Below, in pieces: positions 11,108 through 22,882 of a DNA stretch of 64,000 nucleotides. The translations under genes were made by a program, and so were the position numbers. The notes beneath the pieces are model-generated. The model was not told where the DNA came from, did not search any database, and saw only the letters and a list, made by a program, of their open reading frames with translations. This stretch comes from Oxytricha trifallax (taxonomy: Eukaryota; Ciliophora; Spirotrichea; Sporadotrichida; Oxytrichidae): NCBI GenBank assembly GCA_000711775.1, contig ARYC01017349.1, positions 53,451 through 117,450 on the forward strand, written 5' to 3'. How positions within the stretch are numbered: the stretch's first letter is position 1; every line of letters begins with the position of its first letter.

Positions 11108-13181
11108 ATGTCATACCCCAAGAGACACCCAGCCGTTTAAGCAAGCACAGATCGAGATGTAAAACAAACCCAGAGAAAAGACCAATTGAAGAATCTTTTA
11201 ATTACTAAATTTAGAGGGAAATACGGTGTAAACGCCCCTTCTGATTATATATTGTTATAAGATCAATTTTATATGTGTTTATTTCTTCTGAAAACGACTA
11301 GATAGACGCGACAATAAGAAATGAAGTTGAAACGTTTCTGATGACTGAGCAGATGACAGAGTAAAACCTGGTAAAATTGGATAAAAAATTAACTGAAATG
11401 TTGAAAGGCAAGTACTCTTCACAAAGCAGGCAATAGAGACAAAATAGTATTGGAGCCACTCAACGAATCCATAATCTCAACAAAGACAATTTACAAAAAT
11501 ATTAATTGACTATATATTCGAATTATTGATAATTAGTATTGAATGACTATGGGATGAATTAATCAATGAGGAGCAGCGTGCACTCTCGTAAATCAGATGC
11601 ATCCTCCTCTCAACGTTAATAGTTAAAATTTCTATAATATTTGTAAATAGTTAATCTCATAAATACAAATTGTTAATAATCAAATCAGTCAATTCGATCC
11701 AGATCATCAGTGATGAAAGATGTGGGCTCAAGAATAATGAATAACTCACAAAATAACATAGATGCAAATAATGCAACCGGAAGTGAAGACTACTGGAATA
11801 AAATCATCAAGTATTTTGTAAAATAGTCATGAATATAATATTGACAATAAATGTGGTGAATATTATTATAAATTGATAAGTTCAATGTAGACTAATTTCA
11901 TAAAGAACAGGAGGAAGCCAAATAAAGAGTGAGAGACAATTAGCAGCGCATGAAGGAAGAATTAGAGAGACAAGTGCAGGAGTCTAAGAAAGTAAAGGAA
12001 CTGGAAAAGAGAAAGGAATTGGACTATGTCAAGCAAGTATAAACTCATATATTTATTTGACCACTACCTTAGAATATTTCATAGTTTTTTACTTAAGCAA
12101 GTACAGGAAAGAGGGTAAATTGAATCACAAAAAGAGCAACTAAAGCATGAAGAAATGAAGCGCAAACTCCAACAGGAAAAACAAGTAAGAGACATGCAAT
12201 TGAGAGAAAACCAGACAAAAAAGGACGAGGAGTTGAGACTTGAGAAGCAACAAGAAGAAGAGAGAAGAGCCAGAGTTGAGATGGAGTCGAAGTTACAGCA
12301 ACAAAAGGAAATGATGAAGCAGAAATAGATGAGAGAGTTTGCGAATAGATAGAAGCAGGAAAATGAACAGATGAAGGAAATCACTAAGTAATAGTATGGT
12401 TCACTCAATACATCAGCAGTTGGCATGCCAGGTATAGCAAAAGGTGGATTAAATATTATCAATTATCATTTTAATTTCAGAATAAAATTAGTTCTGTTAT
12501 AACGGGGACATGTTTGACTAGATTTTCGCATAGAAAAAGAACATTTCGCTTGAAAAGGGCAAAATAGCAGAGAAAAAGATTGAACTTATTAAAGATCAAA
12601 TAGTTGGAGATTAAGCCTAGAGAAACGCCAAAATAGATAGAACTATCGAAAGAGTCCAAAAAGAACAAGAATCTATGCAATTATTTATGATAAACATAGT
12701 CATACTCATTCAAATTTAATGTAGAATCATACTTGGCAAAGCTTGAAGAATAGAAGAAGAAAGAGCTAAAACAGAAAGAAATAGAGACCAAGAGATATTT
12801 GGATCTGCAAATGCAAGAAAAGAAAGCAAAAGACGGTTTGCATAAAGTACAAGACAACATGGACGCTAGATTTATCAATTCTGATGTCAAGGCCTTTGAA
12901 GAACAGGAAAGAAAGAAAAGAGAGGAACTTGACAGAATTATGAGAGACCATTCATCAAATGTATATTATAGAAGATTATACTATATTTTATTAGGAATTT
13001 CAATCACCACATATATATATAAGTGCGTAATTAGAACAGCTTATAACAGCAGATGCAAAAACCAAAATAAAAGAATGCAGCCATGGCTTAGCATGAATTT
13101 ATGCTCAACAAATAAATCATAGAAAACATTGAAAGTCAAAATCAAGGGTCTCCAGGTGCAATTCATAGAAAGCCATTCTGA
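11108..13181 (+). CDS. Coiled-coil protein of unknown function
   Basis: Starts MSYPKRHPAVQAS at the first ATG. The N-terminal 130 residues look conserved (LLITKFRGKYGVNAPS, then ATIRNEVETFLMTEQMTEQ and KLDKKL). A Ser/Asn-rich linker follows, then a long charged coiled coil (Lys/Glu/Gln, roughly 11880-12950). Five IESs are supported by pointers (11245-11291, 11510-11542, 11813-11881, 12040-12103, 12674-12728), and one 37-nt intron (12444-12480, GTGGAT...TTTCAG) splices in frame. The end reads ...GAIHRKPF before TGA at 13179-13181; the last junction (12960-13040) is not solved. The architecture resembles ciliate cytoskeletal or ciliary coiled-coil proteins, but no family can be named. Confidence 0.75.
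11245..11291. other. IES, pointer CTTCTGA
   Basis: CTTCTGA lies at 11238-11244 and 11285-11291; removing 47 bp joins ...GVNAPS to ENDQIDATIR in frame. Confidence 0.85.
11510..11542. other. IES, pointer ATTGA
   Basis: ATTGA lies at 11505-11509 and 11538-11542. The 33-bp insert is removed to join ...NLQKYQL to NDYGMNQSM in frame. Confidence 0.65.
11813..11881. other. IES, pointer AAGT
   Basis: AAGT lies at 11809-11812 and 11878-11881; excision of 69 bp joins YWNKIIK to FNVDQFHKEQ in frame. A 4-bp pointer is weak alone, but the in-frame TGA it removes supports it. Confidence 0.65.
12040..12103. other. IES, pointer AAGCAAGTA
   Basis: AAGCAAGTA lies at 12031-12039 and 12095-12103; removing 64 bp joins ELDYVKQV to QERGQIESQ within the coiled coil. 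Confidence 0.88.
12674..12728. other. IES, pointer AGAATC
   Basis: AGAATC lies at 12668-12673 and 12723-12728; removing 55 bp joins RVQKEQES to YLAKLEEQKKK in frame. Confidence 0.8.
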
Positions 13182-13593
13182 GTTTGTGATTATATCATTA
13201 AAATAGTCAGGAAATTAATATATGGCTAAATTTATAGAGCTATAGTCAGTTCTATAGCTCCCTTACAAATTATAGATAATTATTTAATAGTTTTAAGAAA
13301 AAATTACTGTATTTATTGTCAATATTCAGTATTATTAATATTACAATATAGAATCAATTTTGATTTAAATTATTTATAATTTCCAAAATTTACTAAATGA
13401 AAAACTGATTTATTTACATTCCAAAGATATTACAAAACTCAAAATAATCTATACATTAATTGAAAAACATCTAATCATTTTAATAGTGATTTTTTATAAT
13501 TATATTTTCAATTCCCTTCTTGAATTTTTTATCAGCAATATTTAAAGTTTATTAATGATAAAAACGATAAGTTAATAATTCATTATGAATACT
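13182..13593. other. AT-rich intergenic DNA
   Basis: Lies between the convergent 3' ends of the coiled-coil gene and the SNARE gene. No coding island, repeat or RNA gene was recognised. Confidence 0.5.
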
Positions 13594-14777
13594 TCATAGT
13601 ACTAAGAGGAGAATGAGGATGACTAATTCTGCAATTATGATGATCCAGAGACACCACTGGTTACTCTTGGCAATCAATTCTTTAAGTTTATTGTCTACTT
13701 TCACCATTTTCTGATGAGTGCGGTCTACTTACACATTTTTCATTTACTCGTGGTAGTAATTTATGATTAGTATATAAATAAATTAAGACATTAATGTCGC
13801 CAAGCATCTTGTTTTAATAACCAACCTCAACAGCAAAATTCTTAAATCATAATAATTTGAGGTTTTATAATTTCCTCTATCTCTATAAAGATAATGATCA
13901 GATAATTATATTAAGAAATTATAAAATTCTGATTTTCGTACTTAATGTTCTGGACGATACCAGCAATCTCATCTAGGTGTTCATCCTGATTTTTAATCAT
14001 TTTCTTTTGATGTTGAAGCACCTGTCTGTTGTCCTTGCCTCTGGTGTCCTCGTATTCTCCATCTTCTCCCTTAACAAGTGGCCGGCTCTCCAGGTCAACC
14101 TGATAGCCATACTGTTTGTTGCCTCCAGAGTTAACTGCGGTGCCTCCCATACTGTTCTAGGCAGTATCACCATCCAAAGTCAAACGAATAGTACTCTGCA
14201 CATCTTCAATTCTGACCTTCAAGTCCTCTATTTTCTTAATACGCTTTTGCTTCTCACTCTCAGACCTAAAATCATTGAATAATTAACTTTGAAATCACAG
14301 TGTTCTTGAATTAATTAGAGTGTGTAGTATAAGTTTAATTACTTACAATTCTGGAAATTTACTGCCCTCGTGTTGATACATAAAAGCCAATTTGTCGAAG
14401 TTTTTCAAGTCATCCTTAATATTGTCTGACTGACTTCTTAATAAGTAATCTACCTATTTAAAATTAATGATTATTTTTCTGTTTTATCAGTCTTAAGATT
14501 AAAATAATGTGAATATGAACTGAGTTTCTTCTGACTCAGATTACTTTGGCTTTATATTCAATCAGTTTTCATACCAATTAAATCACAAATTTATGAATAA
14601 AATGGTATGTAAATATATATGCACATTCCCTTCTATTGATGAATAGAATAAACTTACCTTGGCAGTAGATTGACCATTCTTGGCATTGAGTGCTCTTTCC
14701 TTCAAGTGCTCTTTTAGTTGCCTTTCTAGGGTCTCAAGCTTCTTGTAGTCCTCTCCGAATCTGTCCAGTTTGCTCAT
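13594..14777 (-). CDS. Qc-SNARE (syntaxin-8/SYP5-like) membrane fusion protein
   Basis: Starts MSKLDRFGEDYKKLETLERQ at 14777. The N-terminal helical part is followed by a linker and a full SNARE motif assembled from three coding segments: QHQKKMIKNQDEHLDEIAGI, then NFAVEVGYQNKMLGDIN, then VDRTHQKMVKVDNKLKELIA. The C-terminal anchor is WCLWIIIIAELVILILLLVL, then TGA at 13594-13596. The zero-layer glutamine in the heptad pattern (GYQNKML) marks a Q-SNARE; length (about 250 residues) and one C-terminal anchor fit the Qc group that pairs with Qa, Qb and R SNAREs in endosomal or vacuolar fusion. Two GTAAGT...TAG introns are present (about 14461-14655 and 14269-14346). Two IESs split the SNARE motif (13738-13792, 13843-13930). 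Confidence 0.88.
13738..13792. other. IES in the SNARE motif, pointer ACATT (plus strand)
   Basis: ACATT lies at 13733-13737 and 13788-13792. On the minus strand, removing 55 bp joins KMLGDINV to QVDRTHQKM in frame. Confidence 0.85.
13843..13930. other. IES in the SNARE motif, pointer AAAATTCT (plus strand)
   Basis: AAAATTCT lies at 13835-13842 and 13923-13930. Excision of 88 bp joins NIKYENQNF to AVEVGYQNKM in frame. Confidence 0.88.
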
Positions 14778-15350
14778 TTTTATATTAATTGCAAAGTTAT
14801 TATATTATTATAATCTAAATCCTGCTAATACTATAAATGAAATTGAAATTATTTTGGAATTATTTAAAATAATAAGATTCATCAACACAGGATTATTCCT
14901 GTAAATTTATATGTTAAAAAATCAGAAACAAAAGCTTTTTTAGATTATCTTTAGATTTAAAGTGCTTATTTTTTAATGTATAATAAAACAATTTAAATTT
15001 AAATTAATTTTATGTGACTTTTTTACTTTTAGATGATCATAGAAACTGGCTATTGTTATGTTAAAATTAAATAAATAATTAATTGATTCAAAAGTTTCTA
15101 GAACAAATTATCAGCAATTTTATATTTTATTCTTCTAGATTCATTTACTCATTTGAAATATTATTGATTCTATCAATCTAATCATTTAAATTATTAATAT
15201 TCTAATAAAGCAAATTCATTTTAAAATTATAAAATATCTATAGAAATTAATCTAATGTTATTTCATGCATTTCTAGGGTTAATAATAGCAATTTCGTTAT
15301 ATCAATTGTTTATATATTATAATAATGATTTAGAGACATTTAGTTTAGTT
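14778..15350. other. AT-rich intergenic DNA
   Basis: About 570 bp upstream of the SNARE gene and downstream of the next minus-strand gene. No coding island was recognised; it should hold the SNARE promoter but no motif stands out. Confidence 0.5.
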
Positions 15351-17510
15351 TCATCTCCTCATATTGAAAGCAGCGCTATTCTTTGAATTAAATTCATTTC
15401 TTGCCTATTCCAAAATGCTGTCAGCTTTGAACTTAATCATGTTCTTAGTACCCTAACCAAGGCTGAACTCGCTTTCTATATCGTTAATGGTACCCATCAT
15501 ATTCCCATTATTGAATCCTTCATTTTTATTGTCATTTGTTACTTAATTACTGTAGTTATCTTGAGATGAAGATTGCTGGTGAGATGAGAGTTGACGAGAG
15601 TGAGCTTTTGAATTTGTCTAGGTTTATGCTTTGTAATCATTATCAACTATGATCATATTTAGGCCCTAAGGATTTTAAGTTCTATCGTTCATCAATTCAT
15701 TCTATGCTGCGAAACTTATGTGATTAGCTCCCTTTTTAAAGTGATTGAGATTATTATCGTTATGATGTAAGTTGGATTTCTAATGATAATTCACAATATT
15801 CAATTCGTTTACCAAAGACTAATCCAGCTCCTATATAGTGAAAACTTCATCCTCAAAACTCTGAGTGTCAATACCTCTCAAAATTAATGAGCTTTCCTAA
15901 ATCTTTTCAAGGTGCTATTTCCTTCTATGTAGATGCTAGTCTTAAGATCTGATTCTGTTGTGATTTGGTTTATTCTAATAAGATATCAATGGATTCATCT
16001 TTGAACCAGTAATATGCTCAGTATTGCTATGGTCGATGTTGCCTCTTAATGCCATCATTACTGACCTCAGCTCTTCTCTTTTGAATAATCTCTCGATAAT
16101 ATTAATGCTACTTTCAAATCTCACTTTGCTGTGTCTATGGTTGATTTCCAAAATCTAATTGAAAGCTCTCTCCGCAATCACTGCATTTTAGGTGTAGGAT
16201 GACCATAATTTAAAACTTTCTCTGATTTTTTAGAGTCTCATAGTTCTAGATAGTAAAGAAATGAAAAGAAGAGAGGTTGACACTAGTTTTCTTTTTGCAG
16301 CTTTTTCTACTTCTAACTCTGAGAAGAATTCAGATTCATTCTCGATCTCTTAAATAGGCTATTAGTGATACTAACTTTAATTATTATAAGAAATTCTTCT
16401 TGAGTGATAGTTATGTGGGGATGTGTCTCTCTTGAAATCAGATGATTGATGATTTATATTCTTCTAAGTTGAATTTTGCATAAATTACTGTTGAATGGAT
16501 TTCTATGCAGATGGGTCTTTAATTGAATAGTTACTTTAATTGAAGTACAAATTTGAAAGCTAGGGTGAATTGTCTCTTGAAATGCGACCTAGGGTGTTTT
16601 GGGGTGATTGACTTTTGTTTTGGAAGCTCAATTTTCTAGTATCTGTACAGTAAGGATTATGTCTTTGAGGTCTTTAATTAAGATAGAGATCAGGTGAAAA
16701 CTTTGTTAATAACTCCTTTTTAGTGGATGTAAAAGCATTTTACAAAATAATGCTCTATCTTCTCCAATTATCGAAAGCATCTCTCAATCTTACTTTTGAA
16801 TTTACTTAGTTGACTTTTAATTTCATTGTTTGGATGAAGAATTTGATATTTTAACATACCAACTAAATATGCTCTAGGATTTTCTCTCTAATTAAAGATT
16901 CCTTCTTCTGCATATAGAAATCATTATCATGTAATTATTATGCTGCAGAGTATTTAGACCAACCAATTTCCAAAAAGATTAGCATTTGATTGGATGAAGT
17001 AGTATTCTCAATTGGAATATACTTCAATGCTTCATAGTAACTTTAGCCTGTTAATGTTTCAAATTATTCTTCAGTCATTGTTTACTGTAGGATAGGAGAA
17101 CTCTAGTTCTTATTCAAATCCTTACAAACTAACTTAGAAGGAAAAGTGACCTATCTCAATGGTTAATTATTAAAACTTTAACTAGAAATTTATGAAGGAG
17201 ACATATCACTACAATTCTACTCATTTTTGCTCTTCAAAATATTTTCAAAGAAAGTTCCAGTGAAATCAATTTGATACAACTTATTATCTTCAAAGTTATA
17301 AAATGTGCCCATATTTTCTTTTCTACCAGTTGGGGAGATAAAGATCATTAGGCAGTGATCTGCATTGAAAGTATCCATGATTTTTTATGATAGATAGTTC
17401 ACTACGTGACTGAGTGAGTTGTTCTTGCAAATGTCTAATTCACGCTATTTTTCAATTTCTAATAATTCTCTTTAGAGTTAGATGTTGTAATTCTATGAAA
17501 GAAATTATTA
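15351..17510 (-). CDS. GAF-like protein, 5' end not located
   Basis: One uninterrupted minus-strand frame of about 710 codons with no TGA, ending ...AAFNMRR at 15351-15353. It begins within helical sequence (QRELLEIEKQRELDICKNN) followed by a GAF-like start (NYLSQKIMDTFNADHCLMIF, then SPTGRKENMGTFYNF). The middle has basic helical patches (RLRDAFDNWRR, RTMRLQKIRESFKLW), and the rest is Ser/Asn/Gln-rich. The order of parts resembles the GAF protein at 2266-11031, so the two may be distant paralogues (inference). No convincing ATG is in frame at the start: a TGA sits just upstream after an acceptor-like TTTCATAG, so the first exon or coding segment lies elsewhere. It contains no IES over 2.1 kb, unusual for this window. 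Confidence 0.7.
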
Positions 17511-17600
17511 AAATCATGAGAAAAAACTAAACAAAGCCATAAATTGCATTCTATAAAATAAAATATGTTTTATTATAATTATATTGAATAATTTATTATT

Positions 17601-18290
17601 TTATGCTAAGTATTAGTGACAGTAGAACTAAAGAACATAGTTTACTTACAATTTGATAAGTGCTGCTTCTTGCCTAGTTAATTTCCTTTCTCTTGAGCTT
17701 TTCCTTCAATTTCTGTGCTCTTGATTTTCTCTATATATTTATGTTAAAATCTTGTCTACTCAATGACTCTTATAAATATAATGCCTTGAAACCAATCATA
17801 GTTTATGGTTTCTTAGTATTTTCCCATTCGTCACAGATAAATGGGAATATTATATTGATTAAAACTTACCTCATTAATCTTTTGAATTTTACTCTCAGCG
17901 ATTCTTTCCTTGAGTGCCTTCAGTTTCTTGCGATCTTCCACTTTTTGTTCCCATGTCTTTGGGTTGTACTTTGTCTGCTTTGCTGATCTTTGAGATCCTA
18001 CATTCCATGACTTTCCTGATTTAGGTTTGCCAATACATTTATTTATTAATGCGTATAGAGCTTTATAAATTGAATGTATTAATATAAATGCCAATAGTTT
18101 TGGGTCCCTTTCTTGATAGTGAAATGGGTTATGGCACATAAACTTCCTCAGCGACTGCAGCTGGAGCTTAAACAGTCTCTACTGGTTTAGCAGCAGCAAC
18201 TACTGGTTATTTAGCTTGCTCTTTAGCAGGGGTAGTTGTCTTTGATTATTATTGTGATTTGTTTTTGCTGGCGCTACTCTTTTTAGTCAT
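17601..18290 (-). CDS. CGR1: CGR1-type ribosome biogenesis factor, 5' germline block of a scrambled gene
   Basis: Starts MTKKSSASKNKSQ at 18290, with a Lys/Ala/Pro-rich leader. The conserved CGR1 core follows: SGKSWNVGSQR, then NPKTWEQKVEDRKKLKALKE, ERIAESKIQK, and a basic helix RKSRAQKLKEKLKRKE ending ARSSTYQI. Yeast Cgr1 and human CCDC86 act in nucleolar pre-rRNA processing; this family is short and basic, as here. One IES (18036-18096) and one GTAAGT intron (about 17728-17870) lie inside. The block stops at a GTAAGT splice donor at 17649 and then a 14-bp repeat (17601-17614) shared only with 24247-24260, where the missing C-terminal exon is found. No usable C-terminal exon follows the donor locally. 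Confidence 0.85.
18036..18096. other. IES, pointer TGCCAATA (plus strand)
   Basis: TGCCAATA lies at 18028-18035 and 18089-18096; removing 61 bp joins LSRKGPKTIG to KPKSGKSWNV in frame. Confidence 0.88.
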
Positions 18291-18622
18291 TTTTATTTAT
18301 TACCTAATAATTTAATAATTACTTATTAAACACAAAGCATGCTAATGTATTATTAAATTGTCATATTGTTGTGATTTTAAATATAATATTGCATAATTTA
18401 TAGGAAATTAAGTTAAAATTAATAAATAAAATTTAATTATGTTGATTATTTAATGCATAAAGAAAAGGTAATAATTTAATTGTTAAAATGCTCTTTACAC
18501 TTTGTAATTAGTATAAACATCCCATCAAATTTCTATTTCAGTAATAAAATAGTTTTAATTATAATTTTATTTAAAGATTAATTCCAAGTGAGTGAAACTC
18601 TATTAATATCTTTCTTTATAAA

Positions 18623-19622
18623 ATGAGACCATTAACACCAGCAAAAGATTAAAAGTCTGCTTATCGAATCATAAACAATAAAATTAGTCAAATTCAACCA
18701 AATAGAGGTAATTACTTGAATAAGAGCAACTAATCTCAGTCTTAAACAAACTTAAGAGTATTAAACTCCAATATAAAACCTCAAAAATATGGTTTTTACA
18801 ACTCTCAAGCCAATCCTTTTAAGGAAATATCGATGTTAAGCAAAGACTAAACACCTTAGTATTATTCACCATAGAAGAGGAAAGAGTTCAAGGAACATCT
18901 AGCAAGCAGTTCTATCAAATTTAATTAATAAGAAATGCCACATGAAATAATGAAGAGATAGCCAATTAAGCAATCAAGTAGTCATGTTGATGTCTTTTGT
19001 AAGTGTATAAAATTTTTAAAGTTTAAAACTTTTAATTGGACTATTAATTCATTCATCTGATTTTTACCTTATTTTTATAGATTTCGTTGGAGGGAATATG
19101 AGCCAACCAAAGTAGTAAGTCAGTAGCAATAAAAACCTGAATTAGATGAAATTTGTAGTAAACAGAGATTCACTGGTACTTTACAATCTAAGTAAGCTAA
19201 AAATTAAAATTTTATTGAATATAGAGAAAGGAAATGCATCTTTATCATCATAAAGATAAAACACTATACCTTAGCACCCTCGTAGGACTCTTTCATCTAC
19301 AGAGTCTAAAATAGGCACGCATAAGTTTTATCATCAACCTGCTTCCAGTAAGCTCTGGTGGCAGTAACAGAAAACAGTTGCAAATACCTTCATGAATTAG
19401 AATGCAAATCTAATAAGCAGGAACTTTTTAATCACAACAAATTTACATTTTAATGCTTTTTTATGTCTTAAAATTTACTTTACCTTATAGGATTCTGGAA
19501 TATATGCAAATTTTTAGAATTATAAAAATTTAGTTTCATCAAGTATTTTATTAGGATATGGGATTATATAAGTTTATTTAGATACAATTATTGTTGTTTA
19601 AAATAAAAAATTAATGATTTGA
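18623..19622 (+). CDS. Ser/Asn/Gln-rich protein of unknown function
   Basis: Starts MRPLTPAKDQKSAYRI and reads on in one frame through an 82-nt intron (18999-19080, GTAAGT...TTATAG). The later part includes FVGGNMSQPKQQ and then HPRRTLSSTESKIGTHKFYH. No domain is recognised. The end is uncertain: the frame stays open to TGA at 19620-19622, but the sequence turns AT-rich and low in complexity after about 19440, so the true stop may be reached through an unrecognised junction. An AT-rich patch near 19195-19230 could be a small in-frame insert. It lies between the two halves of the scrambled CGR1 gene. Confidence 0.55.
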
Positions 19623-19855
19623 ATCATATCTTTAATTTATAATTAGAAAACAAATAAATTGACTTATTTATATAAAAAGTTACATTTAATTAAGCCCACA
19701 AATTTTTAATTCCATAAAAGATACACCCCTCCTCAAATCCTTGAGTTCAATCGACTCTTTTAAATAAAGGACAATCAAGCATATTGAAATAAGCTCAAGA
19801 ATCTAAACTCCAAGCCAAAGCCTTATAAAAAGTACTAAAGTCCACCAATTTTAAA

Positions 19856-22735
19856 ATGAGCTACTCTAACAATTAAAATAATAGCTAAAGTATGGGTAAA
19901 AATTCATTGTAAAATTAGCAATTTATTTCGATGAAGAAACATATTCATGACAATGAAACTATAAGGGATAAGGATAAGTTTAGCCAGTTTATAGCTAAAG
20001 TAGAAGATAAACGAAATAAAAAAAATGACAGTAATGTAGTGTTTGATATAAAAACTTAGATTTAATTACAATAGTAAATGAGTCAGCAAAATAACTAACA
20101 AAAAGATGTTTTTAATACAGATTCAAATATATTTTTTATGGAAGTGGAAAATGAGGTTTAAGGAACATAAGGGTTTTAATAATAAAGCATTAAAAATGAA
20201 ACTAAACTTGGTAAAAATAGCTAAAGCAGTTTTATGAAAAAGTATGAGGGCATGAGAGGAAGTTAAAATGTGACTTATAAGTAATAAAATGCATAAAAAT
20301 TGATATCAATATATAACCCAGAAGAATCTTTTTAAAGTGTTAAGCAATTAATAAGCAACGGGACTCCTAAGAAAAGTGCAATAGAAAATCGAAAATAGGA
20401 ATTGATTGATAAGTTTTTGGTAAATGCTTAATAGAAGAGAATGAGCCTATAAGGTTAATAAAGTTAGGTTTCAAAAAGTTAGGAAAGATTTGGAAAGAGA
20501 CAATTTAGCAAACATGTAGTGAGTATACCTCTTTATTAGTTAATCAAATTTTAATGCTTTTAAGGTAATATAATTTAAATTTTTGATTATAGTAAAGGCC
20601 ATAGGAATTTTAAGTTTTTAATCCGGAGGAGGAGAGGCTTCAATTTTCATAAAGTCCAGTTAAATTTTCTCAAACTCAACCATAATTTAAGTCACTTACT
20701 TTACTAAGAAAATAGTCTCTCCCTCTATAATAAACCACTTAAAGATATAAAGAAATCGAATAAGAGGTTTAGCTCGCTTAAAAACTTAAATCTTAAAATT
20801 TTCATATTTCTGGAATGAAAGAGAGGCCAAGACCATTAAAATTAATAATTGTTATCATTGATTTACTAAAATTACTGAATGATTTTTTAATTTTATGAAA
20901 CCGTCTACATCTATGGGTTTAATGGTGAATAACAATTTTTCAAGCAGAGAGGTACAACAGTCATTTTCTTAAGAAAGATAAAACTTTCAGAGTTCACCTG
21001 TAAATTCTTAGCAAAACAGATTCAGAACTAGTTTTTAGGATTCGTACATAAAAAAGCAGTTAGATAGTATACTCAAGGCATATTTTATATATATATATAA
21101 ACTCATTTTGAAACTGCAGTGAAATATTATAGAATAGGGTTTTTTTAAGTTTAGCAGAATTAAAGACATTTAAGATATAAAGTAACAAATGTTGAGGTCA
21201 AACATTACACCTATTATGAACAGAAAAAGATAAAATTATTCACAAAACAGCTAAACTTTTGATAATTAATTGTCAGTGAGAGAAGGGACTTCAAGAAGTC
21301 AATCCCCAACTAAACTTTAACAATAAAATGCTTAAGAGTTTCAAATATTTACTGATAAAAATGTCTTCTTATAAACCATGGACAATAGAGTAGGTCAGAA
21401 TTCAATACAAGAAATTTATTATTATTTAATTCTTAGAATTAATTGAACCATCTACTTGTTTATATTAAGTTCAAATAAAAGAAGACGAAATTTTTTCAAT
21501 AATTTATGACAATCAAAACTTCAAAAATAACTTGCCTTTTAAACACGAAATGCGTTATCAATCAACAAGATTTAAAAGTTAATATAATCAGTGGCATAAA
21601 GAACACTAAGAAAAGAGGAAGTTGATGGATACTTTCAATTAAAATAACTCAGTCAATAAGTTCTATAATAGATATAGTTTTTATTATAATTGAATTTTAA
21701 GCTCTCACTATACAATTAAAATTAATTTATATTCAGAGAGGGAATATTCTCATCATAATTAATTAGGGTATTCTTAGACTAAAGAAGAATTTATTAATAA
21801 CTTCTAGTCTGAACAGCAAGTAAATTAGATATAATATTATGTGGATATTAAGTTTTAAATATTTTATAGATTTTTAAACTCTTTATTTACTTTAATTTGA
21901 TGTAAATTTGAGTATTTCACCAAAGAAGCAAGACCAAATCTCTTAAGAAATAAAAAGTGGATAACACGCGATTCAACTACGAAGTGAAATGAAAGACAAA
22001 ATTACTAGATAGAATTGTACAATTAAGCAACCACTGTTGAGTGGATTTGGTGATAAATTGGTAGATGAAAGAAACCTTATTAATCAGGCAGGACAAGAAC
22101 TTAAATGCATTTATAGTTATCATTTTTAAATTAATTCTATTTTTTAAATTTAACTTGAATTCAACATAGTCGATCACAAAATGCGTTAAACGCTGAAAGG
22201 TGAAGGTTTCAAAGAATTGAATTTTGCAGATAAAATGCGGGATCACAGACAAAGTAATTTCAAAATAGGATCATTGGATAATTTTGCACAAGGTAGTACT
22301 TCTCAAACACCTCAAAACAACTTGAAATAATAGCTTGTTTTTGCGACTAGTGCATCCCCTATAAAAAATAACTAAAATTTTAGTGCATCTTCTTAAATGA
22401 GAAATAGCAATTATAGTAACAACAGATATACTCAGAGACCACAGACGGCCTAGACTAATAGCATACCACTATAATAAAAGTAGATTACTTAATAATCTCT
22501 GAGATTGTTAAACAATAATCAGCAAGTTTATAATGAAAATAGCGTTTAGTAGCGTCCTAGTACATCTAATCATACACAAAATACTGTGTTATCTTCAAAA
22601 ATGGCATATTAACATATTAAAAAACAACATACATCAAGCAACGTCAATATGGGGAGTGATCATTAATTTAGACATCGTTAATCTACAGACTACAAAAATA
22701 GTTACACATGGAATGTACCCAAGTATGCTCACTGA
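19856..22735 (+). CDS. Low-complexity Gln/Ser/Asn-rich protein, unknown function
   Basis: Starts MSYSNNQNNSQSMGKNS. Coding blocks keep a consistent composition to the TGA at 22733-22735 (...YTWNVPKYAH). Two IESs are well supported (21418-21493 and 22103-22156). Others near 20560-20595 (pointer TAA), 20850-20900, 21090-21130 and 21690-21905 are implied by frame changes but not fixed. Recognisable stretches include PEEERLQFSQSPVKFSQTQ and EMKDKITRQNCTIKQ. The many Ser-Pro and Gln runs suggest a disordered phosphoprotein; no catalytic domain was seen. It lies between the two halves of the CGR1 gene. Confidence 0.65.
21418..21493. other. IES, pointer GAAATTT
   Basis: GAAATTT lies at 21411-21417 and 21487-21493; removing 76 bp joins GQNSIQEI to FSIIYDNQNF in frame. 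Confidence 0.82.
22103..22156. other. IES, pointer AACTT
   Basis: AACTT lies at 22098-22102 and 22152-22156; removing 54 bp joins NQAGQEL to EFNIVDHKM in frame. The unspliced frame also stays open here, so the call rests on composition and the repeat. Confidence 0.6.
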
Positions 22736-22882
22736 CTAAAGAAAGCCAATAAGAGTATAAAAAAACTGATTTATCTAACGATAGATTATTAAGCTTATTT
22801 ATTATTATTGATTTCTTAAATGTACTTCAAATAAAAGGCATAAATCTTAACAAATTTACATTAAAAATAACAATATTAAAAT

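Noticed and set aside
11618-11654. AATAGTTAA direct repeat as an IES pointer.
   Set aside because: Joining the copies puts the downstream coding out of frame; may be chance in AT-rich DNA.
12079-12951. Minus-strand frames rich in Phe/Ser/Cys.
   Set aside because: They are complements of the Lys/Glu/Gln coiled coil on the plus strand.
13586-13800. Plus-strand frame with a hydrophobic stretch, considered as a membrane protein.
   Set aside because: It is the complement of the SNARE membrane anchor on the minus strand.
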